A stretch of DNA of 64,000 nucleotides from Paenibacillus thermotolerans (lineage in GTDB: Bacteria > Bacillota > Bacilli > Paenibacillales > YIM-B00363). Each line of letters starts with the position of its first letter. The stretch's first letter is position 1. The DNA lies in contig NZ_JAQZSG010000006.1 of NCBI RefSeq assembly GCF_028745515.1, positions 124,001 through 188,000 of the forward strand. Reading direction: 5' to 3'. Both the position numbers and the translations under genes were made by a program. The notes beneath the pieces are model-generated. The model saw only the letters and a list, made by a program, of their open reading frames with translations, ran no database searches and was not told where the DNA came from. This document shows, one piece after another, positions 14,804 through 23,790 of this stretch.

Positions 14804-15808
14804 TTGAAAAACCACATCGTCTTCTTCAGCGGAGGCACCGCAAGCATGGCAGTAGCGGATTGGGTGAAGGAGCAACATCCAGAAGACAACATCTTGCTTT
14901 ACTTCACTGACACTCTTTGGGAATCGCCGGACTTGTACCGTTTTACCGACGAATCCAGTGACAAACTACAACTGCCCATGCTTACGCATAGCGCCGGATT
15001 AACTCCAATACAATTGATGTTTGAAAAGAAGCTCGTTTTTAACTCCATGATCGGGGATTGCTCGAAGATACTCAAAATGAAAGTGGCTAAAGATTTCTTG
15101 AAGAAAGGCATACGTCCATCTATTGAAAAATGGAGAAACGCTGAGTACCTAAAAGAGCATGATTTCACAACGAACGCCACGTTATACTTCGGCATCGGAT
15201 TTGACGAGATGCACAGGGAAAAGGCAATTCGGGAGAACTGGCAGCCGTTCAAAGTCGAAATGCCGCTTATCGATCACAACATTTGGAAAGAGGATTCGCT
15301 AAAGAAATACGACATAAAGCGTCCTGTTCTCTACGACTATGGATTCAGCCATAACAATTGCAACGGTCGCTGTGTAAAGGCGGGGCAGGGGCATTACAAG
15401 TTGCTGAAAGAACGGATGCCAGAGGTATTCGCCAAGATCATGGAGCAGGAGCATCACCTGAAAATGTGTGTTTCGGCGTATCGGTACATCACGAACGATA
15501 AGGTTCCAGAGGAAGATCGTATACCACTGCACGTTCAGGAGATCATGCTTGCGGAACTAGACGACGCATATCGGGATTACTTTTACGATCGAGCCCCAAA
15601 GCCGAAGCTTTTTATTCATCCAGCGGGGAGTGCGGCACCGCGGTATGCACACATCCAGCAGTACAGCTTTATGAAGCGTGATGGTAAGCCGTTCCCGATC
15701 CGCGACCTTCATTACGAGGTTGAAAACGACCAGCAGATTGACCTGTTCGATATTGGCGGTTGCGGATGTTTCGTGGACTCATTTGATTCTTGTGAGGTGC
15801 CGGAATGA
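14804..15808 (+). CDS. PAPS-reductase/ATP-pyrophosphatase family protein
   Basis: The 334-residue protein opens with the PP-loop of N-type ATP pyrophosphatases (FFSGGTASMAVADW, residues 8-21) and has FGIGFDEMHR and a cysteine cluster (HNNCNGRCVKAGQGHY near residue 190) that could bind a metal or carry a thiol. Relatives activate a substrate by adenylation, as in PAPS reductase, tRNA thiolation enzymes and DndC of DNA phosphorothioation. No DndD/E partner is present, so a phage nucleic-acid modification is possible but unproven. TTG at 14804 follows GGAGG. It couples to the repeat protein at 15805 through ATGA. Confidence 0.75.
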   Translation: MKNHIVFFSGGTASMAVADWVKEQHPEDNILLYFTDTLWESPDLYRFTDESSDKLQLPMLTHSAGLTPIQLMFEKKLVFNSMIGDCSKILKMKVAKDFLKKGIRPSIEKWRNAEYLKEHDFTTNATLYFGIGFDEMHREKAIRENWQPFKVEMPLIDHNIWKEDSLKKYDIKRPVLYDYGFSHNNCNGRCVKAGQGHYKLLKERMPEVFAKIMEQEHHLKMCVSAYRYITNDKVPEEDRIPLHVQEIMLAELDDAYRDYFYDRAPKPKLFIHPAGSAAPRYAHIQQYSFMKRDGKPFPIRDLHYEVENDQQIDLFDIGGCGCFVDSFDSCEVPE

Positions 15809-16326
15809 ATCCTTACGACTTCTATATAACACCGGAAGAATTTGAACAGGCCGCGAAAAATGGAATCAGCCAAGTTATATTCTATAATCGTGTCCGACAA
15901 CTTGGATGGTCGAAAGATAAGGCAATGACAACCCCACCACGGAAACGCGCATCCCATAACAACAGGTGGGTAAAAATCGCTGAGAGGAACGGTATTTGCT
16001 ACAGAACATACACTTATCGAGTCAATCGGCTTGGTTGGGAACCGGAACGAGCTGCTACTCAACCGCTTCAAGACCGCAAGGCACTCGCCAAGGTAATGCA
16101 TGAAGCAACCCGGAAGTATCCTGAGCATTATAAACGACTGGCAGAAGCGAATGGAATTAAAGAACGAACCTTTCATCGGCGGTTAAGTTCGGGGTGGGAT
16201 ATTGAAAGGGCGGCTACACAACCACCGATGACAAGCCGGGAGATAGGATTAATGACAAAAGATAAGAGGAGTCGTGGATTGAAGCGGTTCTTTCTTAAAA
16301 AGAGAAAGCCAATGAAGGAGGGATAA
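15805..16326 (+). CDS. Protein with three helix-turn-helix-like repeats
   Basis: Three copies of a 25-residue unit occur in 173 residues: GISQVIFYNRVRQLGWSKDK, GICYRTYTYRVNRLGWEPER and GIKERTFHRRLSSGWDIERA. Each ends with A(A/M)T(T/Q)P. The unit resembles the small helix-turn-helix repeats found with homing-type nucleases (NUMOD/IENR) and suggests sequence-specific DNA reading by a repeat array. The last 30 residues are very basic. No nuclease domain is present. It overlaps the previous gene by 4 bases and precedes the helicase-methyltransferase by 7. Confidence 0.6.
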   Translation: MNPYDFYITPEEFEQAAKNGISQVIFYNRVRQLGWSKDKAMTTPPRKRASHNNRWVKIAERNGICYRTYTYRVNRLGWEPERAATQPLQDRKALAKVMHEATRKYPEHYKRLAEANGIKERTFHRRLSSGWDIERAATQPPMTSREIGLMTKDKRSRGLKRFFLKKRKPMKEG

Positions 16327-16333
16327 GAAGACT

Positions 16334-18850
16334 TTGAGTTACATTGATTTTTTAAAATCAAAAATAGAAATCGCAAAGGAAACCGGCTTTGAAGTCTCTC
16401 CGGATGACTTAAACCCAAGATTAAAGCCGCATCAGAGGGATGCGGTAAGGTGGGCGGTAAAAGGTGGCAGACGGGCACTATTCGAATCATTCGGCCTCGG
16501 GAAGTCAGTCCAGCAACTTGAGTTTTGCCGCATCGTAACCGAGAAGCAAGGCGGCAAGGCGCTCATCGTTTTACCACTCGGCGTGAAACAAGAGTTTGAA
16601 CGGGATGCCGTAGAGCTGCTTGGCATGGATAAGCCTGAATACGTCCGGACGATGGAAGAGGTCAGGCAATCAACGGCAACGATCCTGCTGACGAACTATG
16701 AACGGGTACGGGACGGGGATATTGACCCAAAATTCTTCACGGCAACCTCGCTGGATGAAGCGGCGGTTTTACGGAGCTTTGGTTCTAAGACATATCAAAC
16801 TTTCTTGGATAAATTCAAAGGCGTTCCTTATAAGCTTGTTTGCACGGCCACACCAAGCCCAAACAAGTATAAAGAGCTCATCCATTACGCCGGCTACCTT
16901 GAGGTGATGGATACTGGGCAAGCCCTGACAAGGTTCTTTCAACGGGATAGCACCAAGGCAAACAACCTGACATTGTATCCACATCGCGAAGACGAGTTTT
17001 GGTTATGGATGTCCACTTGGGCGTTATTCATAACCCGTCCGTCAGATGTTAATTCTGAATATTCCGACGAGGGATACGATTTACCGCCTTTTGAGGTCCG
17101 TTATCACGAAATACCTGTTAATCATGGCGGGGCCGGGGCAGAGCAGGACGGGCAACTTAAACTGTTACGTGATGCCTCAGTAGGACTGAAGGATGCGGCC
17201 AAGGAAAAGCGTGAGAGTATCGCGGCTCGTGTAGCTAAGGCGAAGGAAATAATCGATGCCAGCCCAAACGAACATTTCATCCTTTGGCATGACTTGGAGG
17301 ATGAGCGCCACACGATCAAGTCGGCTATGCCGGATGTTGTGGACATTTTCGGTAGCCAAGACTACGAGATTCGAGAAAATCGCGTTATCGACTTCTCAAA
17401 TGGGGAGATCAAGCTGTTTGCCACGAAAAAAGAACTCTCCGGATCCGGATGTAACTTTCAGCGGCATTGTCACAGAGCCATCTTTATCGGTATCGACTAT
17501 CAATTTAACGATTTTATCCAAGCAATTCACCGTATATACCGCTTTTTGCAAACGGAGAAAGTCATCATCGACGTGATTTACATGGAAAGCGAGAAGGAAA
17601 TCCTTCAGGTCCTTTTGCAAAAGTGGAAGCAGCATGATTACCTGGTCGGCAAGATGATCGAGGTCATAAAGAAGTACGGCCTTTCAGGAACATCGGTCAT
17701 CGATAAGCTGGCCAGAAGTATAGGAGTTGAAAGAGTGAAGATTCAAACCGAATGGTATACCGCGGTGAATAACGATTGTGTTCTTGAAACCTCAGAAATG
17801 CCGGATAACAGCATCGATCTTATCCATACGTCCATTCCATTTAGCAATCATTACGAATACACACCAAGCTATAACGATTTCGGTCATAACGAGGATACGG
17901 CCAGATTTTTTGAGCAGATGGATTACTTATCGCCTCAGCTCCTCCGGATCTTGAAACCGGGAAGGGTGTTTGCTTGTCACGTTAAAGATCGCGTTCTATT
18001 CGGAAACGCGACGGGTACCGGAATGCCAACGATGGAACCATTCCATGCAGACTGTATCGCGCATTACAAAAAACATGGGTTTCAGTATTTCGGCATGATC
18101 ACAGTCGTTACGGACGTTGTTCGGGAGAACAACCAAACGTACCGCCTCGGATGGACGGAGCAATGCAAGGACGGAACGAAGATGGGTGTTGGTTGCCCGG
18201 AGTACATCCTTCTCTTCCGGAAGCTTCCAAGCGATACAAGTACGGCTTATGCGGATGTACCGGTTATGAAATCCAAGGAAGAGTACACACGGGCGCAATG
18301 GCAGATTGACGCTCATGGGTATTGGAGATCGAGCGGCGACCGACTAATGGCGAAAGAAGAGTTGTCAAAGGTACCGGTTAGCGACCTGCAGGCGGTCTAT
18401 CGGAAGTTCTCACGGAACAGTATTTACAGCTATGAGGAACATGTCGAACTGGCTAAGAAACTGGATAAAGACGGAAAGCTTCCGGCAACGTTTATGGTTG
18501 TCGCTCCGGGGAGTTGGCACGACGAAGTATGGGACGATATTAACCGGATGAGGACGCTTAACACAACTCAGAGCCAAAAGAGGCAACAACTCCATGTGTG
18601 CCCCCTGCAACATGATATTGTCGAGCGAATCATCAATCGCTATTCAAACCCCGGCGATGTTGTTCTTGACCCATTCGGAGGATTAGGAACAGTCGCTTAC
18701 AACGCCGTGAAGATGGGTAGAAGAGGCTACACAATCGAATTGAACACAGATTATTTCCGGGATAGCATCGGCTACCTGAAGGCTGCAGAAGCATTGGTTA
18801 ATGTTCCTACACTGTTTGACTTCATGGATTTAGCGGAGGGGAGAGCATGA
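16334..18850 (+). CDS. SF2 helicase fused to a DNA (N4/N6) methyltransferase
   Basis: The 838-residue protein is a fusion. Residues 25-450 are a helicase with P-loop FGLGKSVQ (54-61), helicase motif-like LDEAAVLRSF and TATPSPNKYK, and a C-terminal RecA-like part (GSGCNFQRHCHRAIFIG ... IHRIYRF). Residues 480-830 are a permuted beta-class methyltransferase: motif IV TSIPFS near 499, where most enzymes have (D/S)PPY, and motif I DPFGGLGTVAYNA near 778. It may methylate adenine or cytosine exocyclic amines on phage DNA, perhaps while moving along it. The unusual IP in motif IV could lower or change activity. TTG start after GGAGGG. Confidence 0.8.
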   Translation: MSYIDFLKSKIEIAKETGFEVSPDDLNPRLKPHQRDAVRWAVKGGRRALFESFGLGKSVQQLEFCRIVTEKQGGKALIVLPLGVKQEFERDAVELLGMDKPEYVRTMEEVRQSTATILLTNYERVRDGDIDPKFFTATSLDEAAVLRSFGSKTYQTFLDKFKGVPYKLVCTATPSPNKYKELIHYAGYLEVMDTGQALTRFFQRDSTKANNLTLYPHREDEFWLWMSTWALFITRPSDVNSEYSDEGYDLPPFEVRYHEIPVNHGGAGAEQDGQLKLLRDASVGLKDAAKEKRESIAARVAKAKEIIDASPNEHFILWHDLEDERHTIKSAMPDVVDIFGSQDYEIRENRVIDFSNGEIKLFATKKELSGSGCNFQRHCHRAIFIGIDYQFNDFIQAIHRIYRFLQTEKVIIDVIYMESEKEILQVLLQKWKQHDYLVGKMIEVIKKYGLSGTSVIDKLARSIGVERVKIQTEWYTAVNNDCVLETSEMPDNSIDLIHTSIPFSNHYEYTPSYNDFGHNEDTARFFEQMDYLSPQLLRILKPGRVFACHVKDRVLFGNATGTGMPTMEPFHADCIAHYKKHGFQYFGMITVVTDVVRENNQTYRLGWTEQCKDGTKMGVGCPEYILLFRKLPSDTSTAYADVPVMKSKEEYTRAQWQIDAHGYWRSSGDRLMAKEELSKVPVSDLQAVYRKFSRNSIYSYEEHVELAKKLDKDGKLPATFMVVAPGSWHDEVWDDINRMRTLNTTQSQKRQQLHVCPLQHDIVERIINRYSNPGDVVLDPFGGLGTVAYNAVKMGRRGYTIELNTDYFRDSIGYLKAAEALVNVPTLFDFMDLAEGRA

Positions 18851-19149
18851 GCAAGAGAGACGAAATACTAGCTTTTCTCTCCCAGTACAACAATGAAAAA
18901 GGCTTTTCCCCAACGGTAAGAGAGATCGGCTCAGCAGTAGGATTAAAGTCAGTTTCTACAGTTCAGGGGCATTTAGAGAAGCTTGAGAAGCAGGGGCTTA
19001 TCAGAAGAATACCCTCGTCTGCACGGGCAATACAGGTTATTTCTGAGCATAAGCAGATCAATGAGGTTAAAGTCTTAAAGCACAATAAAGGCGTTCCAAG
19101 TGTGATTCAGTGGGAAGGCCGAAGATACATTTTTGACCCGAAAGGTTGA
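18847..19149 (+). CDS. LexA N-terminal-like DNA-binding protein
   Basis: The 100 residues match the winged helix of LexA (RDEILAFLSQYNNEKGFSPT, VREIGSAVGLKSVSTVQGHL, EKLEKQGLIRRIP) but there is no S24 peptidase domain, so it cannot self-cleave. It overlaps the helicase-methyltransferase by 4 bases. It may compete with host LexA or act as a stand-alone regulator of the replication genes. Confidence 0.8.
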   Translation: MSKRDEILAFLSQYNNEKGFSPTVREIGSAVGLKSVSTVQGHLEKLEKQGLIRRIPSSARAIQVISEHKQINEVKVLKHNKGVPSVIQWEGRRYIFDPKG

Positions 19150-19155
19150 TTTGAT

Positions 19156-20031
19156 GTGGCTGATATTAAGTGGATAAAAATCACCACGGACATGTTCGAG
19201 GACGAGAAGATCGACTTCATTTCAAGCCTTCCGGAAGCTGATGCAATAATTGTTATTTGGATTCGACTTCTCGCCTTGGCCGGGAAATGTAATGCCGGTG
19301 GGTATGTGTTTTTGACTGAAAAAATACCGTACACCGACGAAATGTTAGCTCACAAATTCAAGAAGCAGCTTAACACAATAAAACTTGCTCTCGAAACGTT
19401 CAGGCGCTTGGAAATGATCGAGATGGACGAACACGGCATCTTCCTTCCGAAGTGGGAAAAGTATCAGGAAGTCGAAAAACTAGACCGCATTCGAGAGCAA
19501 ACAAGGCTTCGAGTAGCTGAACACCGGAACAAAAAGCGACTTGAACTTAAGGAGAGTAACGTTACAGTAACTGATGATGTAACGACAAGTAACGCAATAG
19601 AACAAGAACTAGATATAGAACAAGATATAGATAAAGAAATTAATAAAGGATCGTCGTTACCTCCTCAATTTGAAAAGTTCTGGAACGTGCACCCAAAGAA
19701 AGTCGGCAGACAAGTTGCCCTTGAGAAGTGGAAGGCAGCTCTTAAAAAAGGTGTTGATCCGGAAGAAATCATAAAAGCGGCAAATAATTATGCGGCGGAA
19801 TGCGCAAGGAAGGGGACCGACAAACAGTACATCATGCACCCAGCTACCTTCTTGAGCAAAGAACGGTGGGAAGATTACACAACAACTGGTGGTGATGAAA
19901 ATGGGCAAGGCGGACTTCATGAGTTTGGGACAGGCCATAAAGGACAGTCGGCTAGCAGAAGTGTTCCGGCGGGCAAGGGAAGCCGCAGAGTCAGCGAGGA
20001 ACAATTCGACAGCCTCGGGATTGGTCACTAA
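19156..20031 (+). CDS. Phage replisome organiser (DnaD-like)
   Basis: The N-terminal 110 residues match the phage replisome-organiser domain (ADIKWIKITTDMFEDEKIDF, NAGGYVFLTEKIPYTDEMLA). The C-terminal part has a DnaD-type helical segment (FWNVHPKKVGRQVALEKWKA ... MHPATFLSKERWEDY). Such proteins recognise the phage origin and hand over to the helicase loader, here the overlapping DnaC-like gene. GTG start. The linker (residues 130-170) is low-complexity and acidic. Confidence 0.85.
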   Translation: MADIKWIKITTDMFEDEKIDFISSLPEADAIIVIWIRLLALAGKCNAGGYVFLTEKIPYTDEMLAHKFKKQLNTIKLALETFRRLEMIEMDEHGIFLPKWEKYQEVEKLDRIREQTRLRVAEHRNKKRLELKESNVTVTDDVTTSNAIEQELDIEQDIDKEINKGSSLPPQFEKFWNVHPKKVGRQVALEKWKAALKKGVDPEEIIKAANNYAAECARKGTDKQYIMHPATFLSKERWEDYTTTGGDENGQGGLHEFGTGHKGQSASRSVPAGKGSRRVSEEQFDSLGIGH

Positions 20032-20926
20032 AAAGTACGAGTGCGAAAAGTGTAAGGACGAACCGCTAACTAAACTTGTGCCTGTGATGGACCCTGAGAC
20101 TGGGAAACAAAAAGTCGAGACTCGCCCAATTTACGGCCCAAATAATGTCATCACGGGGCACCGAGAAATCGCATTGAGTGAATGGGTTGAAGTAATCTGC
20201 GAATGCGCGGAATGGAAGGCCGCAAGGCGTCGGCTTCACAATAGCGGAATAGCCGAGGAATTTCAACGTGTGAGCTTCGATGACTACAAGACTGAGGGAA
20301 AGCATTATCTCTTCTTTACAGCGTTGAGAATAAGCAAAGAATACGTCGAAGTAGCCTCAAATGATTATTTTTCAAGGCTAAGAGACAAAGAGAATCGCAG
20401 AAAGGACAACGGTTTAATTTTATGCGGAGAGCCTGGAAGCGGTAAAACGACTTTAATCTTTGCTGTCGGGAATGAGTTGTTGAAGCGTAAGGTTCCGGTT
20501 TTATACTTCCAGCATCGCGAGGAATTCAACAAGATTAAGAACAGCGGATTTGAAGACCCAGGAGAAGTCTATGACCGGTTGAAAAACTTCCGTGGTGTGC
20601 TTCTGTGGGATGACCTCTTCAAGACTAAGAAACGCGACAAGAACGGAAACCGTGAAGTTCCTGATTGGGAGGCGGACGCATCTTGGGACGTCATTAATCA
20701 TCGAAACCAATTCGATTTGCCAACAGCCTTCAGCACTGAATGGTCACCGGCTGAGCTCATGAGTCTTGATCGTAGCTTTGCAGGACGATTGGTTGAACGA
20801 TGCAAACACCCAAAGGATCCGAAGAAAGATCGGCTTGTGTGGTTCCGATTGACGAAAGAAGAAATCGAAAAAGGTATGGACCCGGTAAAGGTATTCGATC
20901 ATCGGTTCATGAGGATAAGCGATTGA
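19901..20926 (+). CDS. DnaC/DnaI-like helicase loader ATPase
   Basis: The product is an AAA+ protein of about 341 residues with Walker A CGEPGSGKTT and Walker B VLLWDDLF, typical of DnaC/IstB-type loaders. The N-terminal third holds two pairs of cysteines (YECEKCKDE, VICECAEW) that probably form a zinc site. It overlaps the replisome organiser by 131 bases, a tight coupling. Its job would be to load the host DnaB/DnaC helicase at the phage origin. Start may be 19895 or 19901. Confidence 0.85.
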   Translation: MGKADFMSLGQAIKDSRLAEVFRRAREAAESARNNSTASGLVTKKYECEKCKDEPLTKLVPVMDPETGKQKVETRPIYGPNNVITGHREIALSEWVEVICECAEWKAARRRLHNSGIAEEFQRVSFDDYKTEGKHYLFFTALRISKEYVEVASNDYFSRLRDKENRRKDNGLILCGEPGSGKTTLIFAVGNELLKRKVPVLYFQHREEFNKIKNSGFEDPGEVYDRLKNFRGVLLWDDLFKTKKRDKNGNREVPDWEADASWDVINHRNQFDLPTAFSTEWSPAELMSLDRSFAGRLVERCKHPKDPKKDRLVWFRLTKEEIEKGMDPVKVFDHRFMRISD

Positions 20927-20927
20927 T

Positions 20928-21254
20928 ATGGACTACCTCTTACAGGACCCACGGCCATATAACACTATGGATTCGAAGCTATGGACGACATTATTCAGGC
21001 TCATAATTATTCACTACAACGCCGTGAAGGGTATTCCGCTGCTTATTAGAATGTGGAATTGCCGGAGCCTTGGGACAAGCATACAGATTCGCTCGGAGGG
21101 CATTAAACTGGCTCCGATCATACATCCGGTCGGGATATGGTCCGATCAACAAGAGTTTGATGAATACGCAAAGAAATACCTTGCGCCGTATGCCCAAGAA
21201 ATCAAATCACTTCTCCACGAGGTGGTGGAGCTTGAACAAACAACAGGAAGGTGA
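20928..21254 (+). CDS. Hypothetical protein
   Basis: A 108-residue soluble protein starts 1 base after the loader gene's stop. It is predicted mixed alpha/beta with a helical C-terminus (EIKSLLHEVVELEQTTG). No family is recognised. It sits between loader and clamp genes, so a replication role is plausible only by context. Confidence 0.55.
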   Translation: MDYLLQDPRPYNTMDSKLWTTLFRLIIIHYNAVKGIPLLIRMWNCRSLGTSIQIRSEGIKLAPIIHPVGIWSDQQEFDEYAKKYLAPYAQEIKSLLHEVVELEQTTGR

Positions 21255-21262
21255 TGAGTCGA

Positions 21263-21442
21263 ATGTCAGGAACTATCGACTACGGGGCTACTAAACAAAG
21301 CCTAATTGACCTCACTCGGATTTATAAACCAAAGGATGTCGATAAGTTTGTTCGTGGTTTCGTCCGCAAGTACAACATACCCCGAGGGTTCGAAAGCGCT
21401 TTAAAGACGATCGTGTTTGATGAGCTGAAGAAACTGCAGTAA
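21263..21442 (+). CDS. Small hypothetical protein
   Basis: From ATG 21263, well spaced behind AGGAAGGTGA, the frame gives 59 residues (MSGTIDYGATKQSLIDLTRI ... FVRKYNIPRGFESALK). It is helical and basic. Function unknown. Confidence 0.5.
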   Translation: MSGTIDYGATKQSLIDLTRIYKPKDVDKFVRGFVRKYNIPRGFESALKTIVFDELKKLQ

Positions 21443-21539
21443 TACACAATTTCATACCTAAAAAGCGGAATAGCACTTATTCCGGCGACGAGTTACAAAT
21501 ATCAAATCGAACAAATGTTCTAAAAATGGAGGGTTACAG

Positions 21540-22631
21540 GTGAAATTTAACATCGACAAGCACGTTTTGTTGAAACCACTGGATCAGGTTTCCAAGGCTT
21601 TGCCGAGCAAGGCGACTATGCCGATTCTTGTAGGAATTCTGTTTCAGGCAGACGAGAATGGCCTGACGTTGACGGCAAGCGATACGTCAATCTCGATTAA
21701 GGCGGAAATTCAGCCAGACGATTTCGAAATGGTTGAGCCAGGGCGGATTGTCTTACCGGGGAAGAAGATCATCGACATTGTACGGAAGCTGACGGAGGAC
21801 CTAAGCATCGAAGTAAAGGGGCTGCAAGTGACCGTCAAAAGCGGGAAGTCCAAGTTTGAACTGATGGGTCTGGATGCAGAGGAATTTCCACTCTTCCACG
21901 AAGTTTCCGGATCGACAGTCAAAATTCCCGGCGACAAGTTAAGGTCACTGGTTAATCAAACAATTTTCGCTACAACCGCAGATCAAAAAACGCCGATACT
22001 TACCGGAGTTCATTTTCAGTTTGAAGAGAACAAGATCAAATTATCCGGGTGCGACCGGCATCGTTTAGCCCGAGTTGAAAGTGAGTTTGAAAACGAAAAT
22101 GTCGTATCTGTGGTCGTAAGCGCTGAGAGTTTAAGTGAATTGCTCAAGATCATAGATACAAATCCAGTTGAGTTGTCGATTTCACACAATCGGTTCATGG
22201 CTAAAACCAAAGAAGTGACATTCATTTCGAGGGTGTTAGAGGGTACATACCCAGATGTTGATCGGACGATCCCGACGGGTTTTAATTCCTTGGTCACGGT
22301 TTCGACTTCAAAGCTATTTCAGGCGATTGAGAGAGTATACATCATCGCTACGGAAGAAAAGACAAATCAAATCGTTATCACGGTTGGAGAAGAGTTGGAG
22401 ATCGAGTCCAAAACAGAAGGCAGCCATGCCGTCGAATCATTGGAAATCATCGGTTTGCAAGGCGAGGGCTTTAAGTTATCCATCAATGCCCGGTACGTAA
22501 TGGATGCGGTTAAGGCGATTGATACAGACAAGGTAGTTATCCATTACGTAGGCGATATGAAACCACTGATTTTGAAAGGCGAAGGTGAGGAAAATAATTT
22601 TCAGCTCATTCAGCCTTACCGTACTGCATAG
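21540..22631 (+). CDS. dnaN: DNA polymerase III beta subunit (sliding clamp)
   Basis: The 363 residues cover the full length of a bacterial beta clamp with its three repeated domains: KPLDQVSKALPSKATMPIL, then TPILTGVHFQFEENKIKLSG and CDRHRLARVESEF, and a C-terminal LSINARYVMDAVKAIDTDKV. It should form the ring that tethers DNA polymerase. Phage-borne beta clamps are uncommon; with no phage polymerase seen here, it probably diverts the host polymerase. GTG start after GGAGGG. The C-terminus, LIQPYRTA, departs from the usual (L/M)P(V/M)RL ending of clamps. Confidence 0.92.
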   Translation: MKFNIDKHVLLKPLDQVSKALPSKATMPILVGILFQADENGLTLTASDTSISIKAEIQPDDFEMVEPGRIVLPGKKIIDIVRKLTEDLSIEVKGLQVTVKSGKSKFELMGLDAEEFPLFHEVSGSTVKIPGDKLRSLVNQTIFATTADQKTPILTGVHFQFEENKIKLSGCDRHRLARVESEFENENVVSVVVSAESLSELLKIIDTNPVELSISHNRFMAKTKEVTFISRVLEGTYPDVDRTIPTGFNSLVTVSTSKLFQAIERVYIIATEEKTNQIVITVGEELEIESKTEGSHAVESLEIIGLQGEGFKLSINARYVMDAVKAIDTDKVVIHYVGDMKPLILKGEGEENNFQLIQPYRTA

Positions 22632-22642
22632 GAGGAATCCAA

Positions 22643-23185
22643 TTGAAAACTAAGATCAATATCAAGGAATTATGCAAAAGAATCCGATACGGCAGAACAC
22701 GCGGAGGAATGGTTTGGTCCCGCGAAGATAATCGGCATTTCATCACCAATCGGCATTGGTTGGTCCGGTTCGATGAATTGCCGCGTGAGGTGAAGATCGA
22801 GTTGTTCTCGGTGTTCTGCAAAATCCCCGAAGTCGGACAGACGCTGAATATATTCGCCGGGCAAGAATCGGAAACAAAGCCGGTCAAGTACGACAACATC
22901 TATCAACCAGACAAGCAGGACGCCATCGGTGAAGTCACACCGTTTATGAAAGAAATAGGGGAGAAGCATTTTGCTAGGGTGTTAAAATTCCCCGAACATT
23001 TCGCATTCAATGACGAGGACTACTTCAAACTGGCAGAAGGAGACTCGGACATTAAGACGCAAGGAAACAGTCCGCTTAAGCCGGTTTACTTAGCCGGAGG
23101 GGATTTACTTGTGCTCCCCATCCGAGTTAGCGAGAGCGGAAACGATACGACAATCAAGGAATTGACGGAGGCGGTATCGGAATGA
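22643..23185 (+). CDS. Hypothetical protein
   Basis: A 180-residue protein starts with TTG after AGGAGG. It has a basic N-terminus (KINIKELCKRIRYGRTRGG) and an acidic C-terminus. It overlaps the dUTPase-like gene by 4 bases. The family is unknown to me; it may act with the clamp because it follows it directly. Confidence 0.55.
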   Translation: MKTKINIKELCKRIRYGRTRGGMVWSREDNRHFITNRHWLVRFDELPREVKIELFSVFCKIPEVGQTLNIFAGQESETKPVKYDNIYQPDKQDAIGEVTPFMKEIGEKHFARVLKFPEHFAFNDEDYFKLAEGDSDIKTQGNSPLKPVYLAGGDLLVLPIRVSESGNDTTIKELTEAVSE

Positions 23186-23790
23186 ACCTTTCCAAACTGT
23201 TTGAAATGCAGAAAGCATTAGACGAACGGATTGTTTCGGAAAAGGGGATGGAGGGACAAGACCTCCTCCCCAAAAAGATACTTGCTCTACAAGTTGAACT
23301 CGGGGAACTGGCAAATGAATGGCGCGGCTTCAAGTTTTGGAGCAACAAGCAGGAACCGCTTCAAAGATGGAGCGGAGGTTGCAAACTCTGTGACTATTGG
23401 GAAGCAATGGACAGCGAACGACGTAGCCTACGTCCAGATGGTAGCGAGTGCGATTGTTACCAAGGACTGAGACCGAAGAATGCCGTGTTAGAAGAATACG
23501 TAGACTGTCTGCACTTCATATTGTCGATTGGATTGGAGACCGGGTTCGATCAAATGGCAGCTAGCGTTCATTCAGTTGAAGTAGATATTGATGAGATTAC
23601 CGAATGTTTTCTGCACATATCAACTTGGTTAGTGAATCTTTATACGCTCAAAAAACCAAAGTGCTATTGGAGATTGGTTGATGTGTTTATGCACTTAGGG
23701 CATTTGTTGAATCTCTCTCTCGAGGAAATCGAACATGCCTATATGAGTAAGAACGCCGTAAACCATGATAGACAATCATCCGGTTATTAA
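23182..23790 (+). CDS. dUTPase (dimeric, MazG-like fold)
   Basis: The all-alpha NTP-pyrophosphatase motifs are present: ELGELANEWRGFKFW (residues 35-50, E-x-x-E) and LEEYVDCLHFILSIGLE (residues 105-122, E-x-x-D), as in dimeric dUTPases of Bacillus and Campylobacter phages. It hydrolyses dUTP to dUMP and keeps uracil out of phage DNA. An insertion rich in cysteine and acidic residues (CKLCDYWEAMDSERR ... ECDCYQG) separates the motifs and may bind a metal. Confidence 0.82.
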   Translation: MNLSKLFEMQKALDERIVSEKGMEGQDLLPKKILALQVELGELANEWRGFKFWSNKQEPLQRWSGGCKLCDYWEAMDSERRSLRPDGSECDCYQGLRPKNAVLEEYVDCLHFILSIGLETGFDQMAASVHSVEVDIDEITECFLHISTWLVNLYTLKKPKCYWRLVDVFMHLGHLLNLSLEEIEHAYMSKNAVNHDRQSSGY

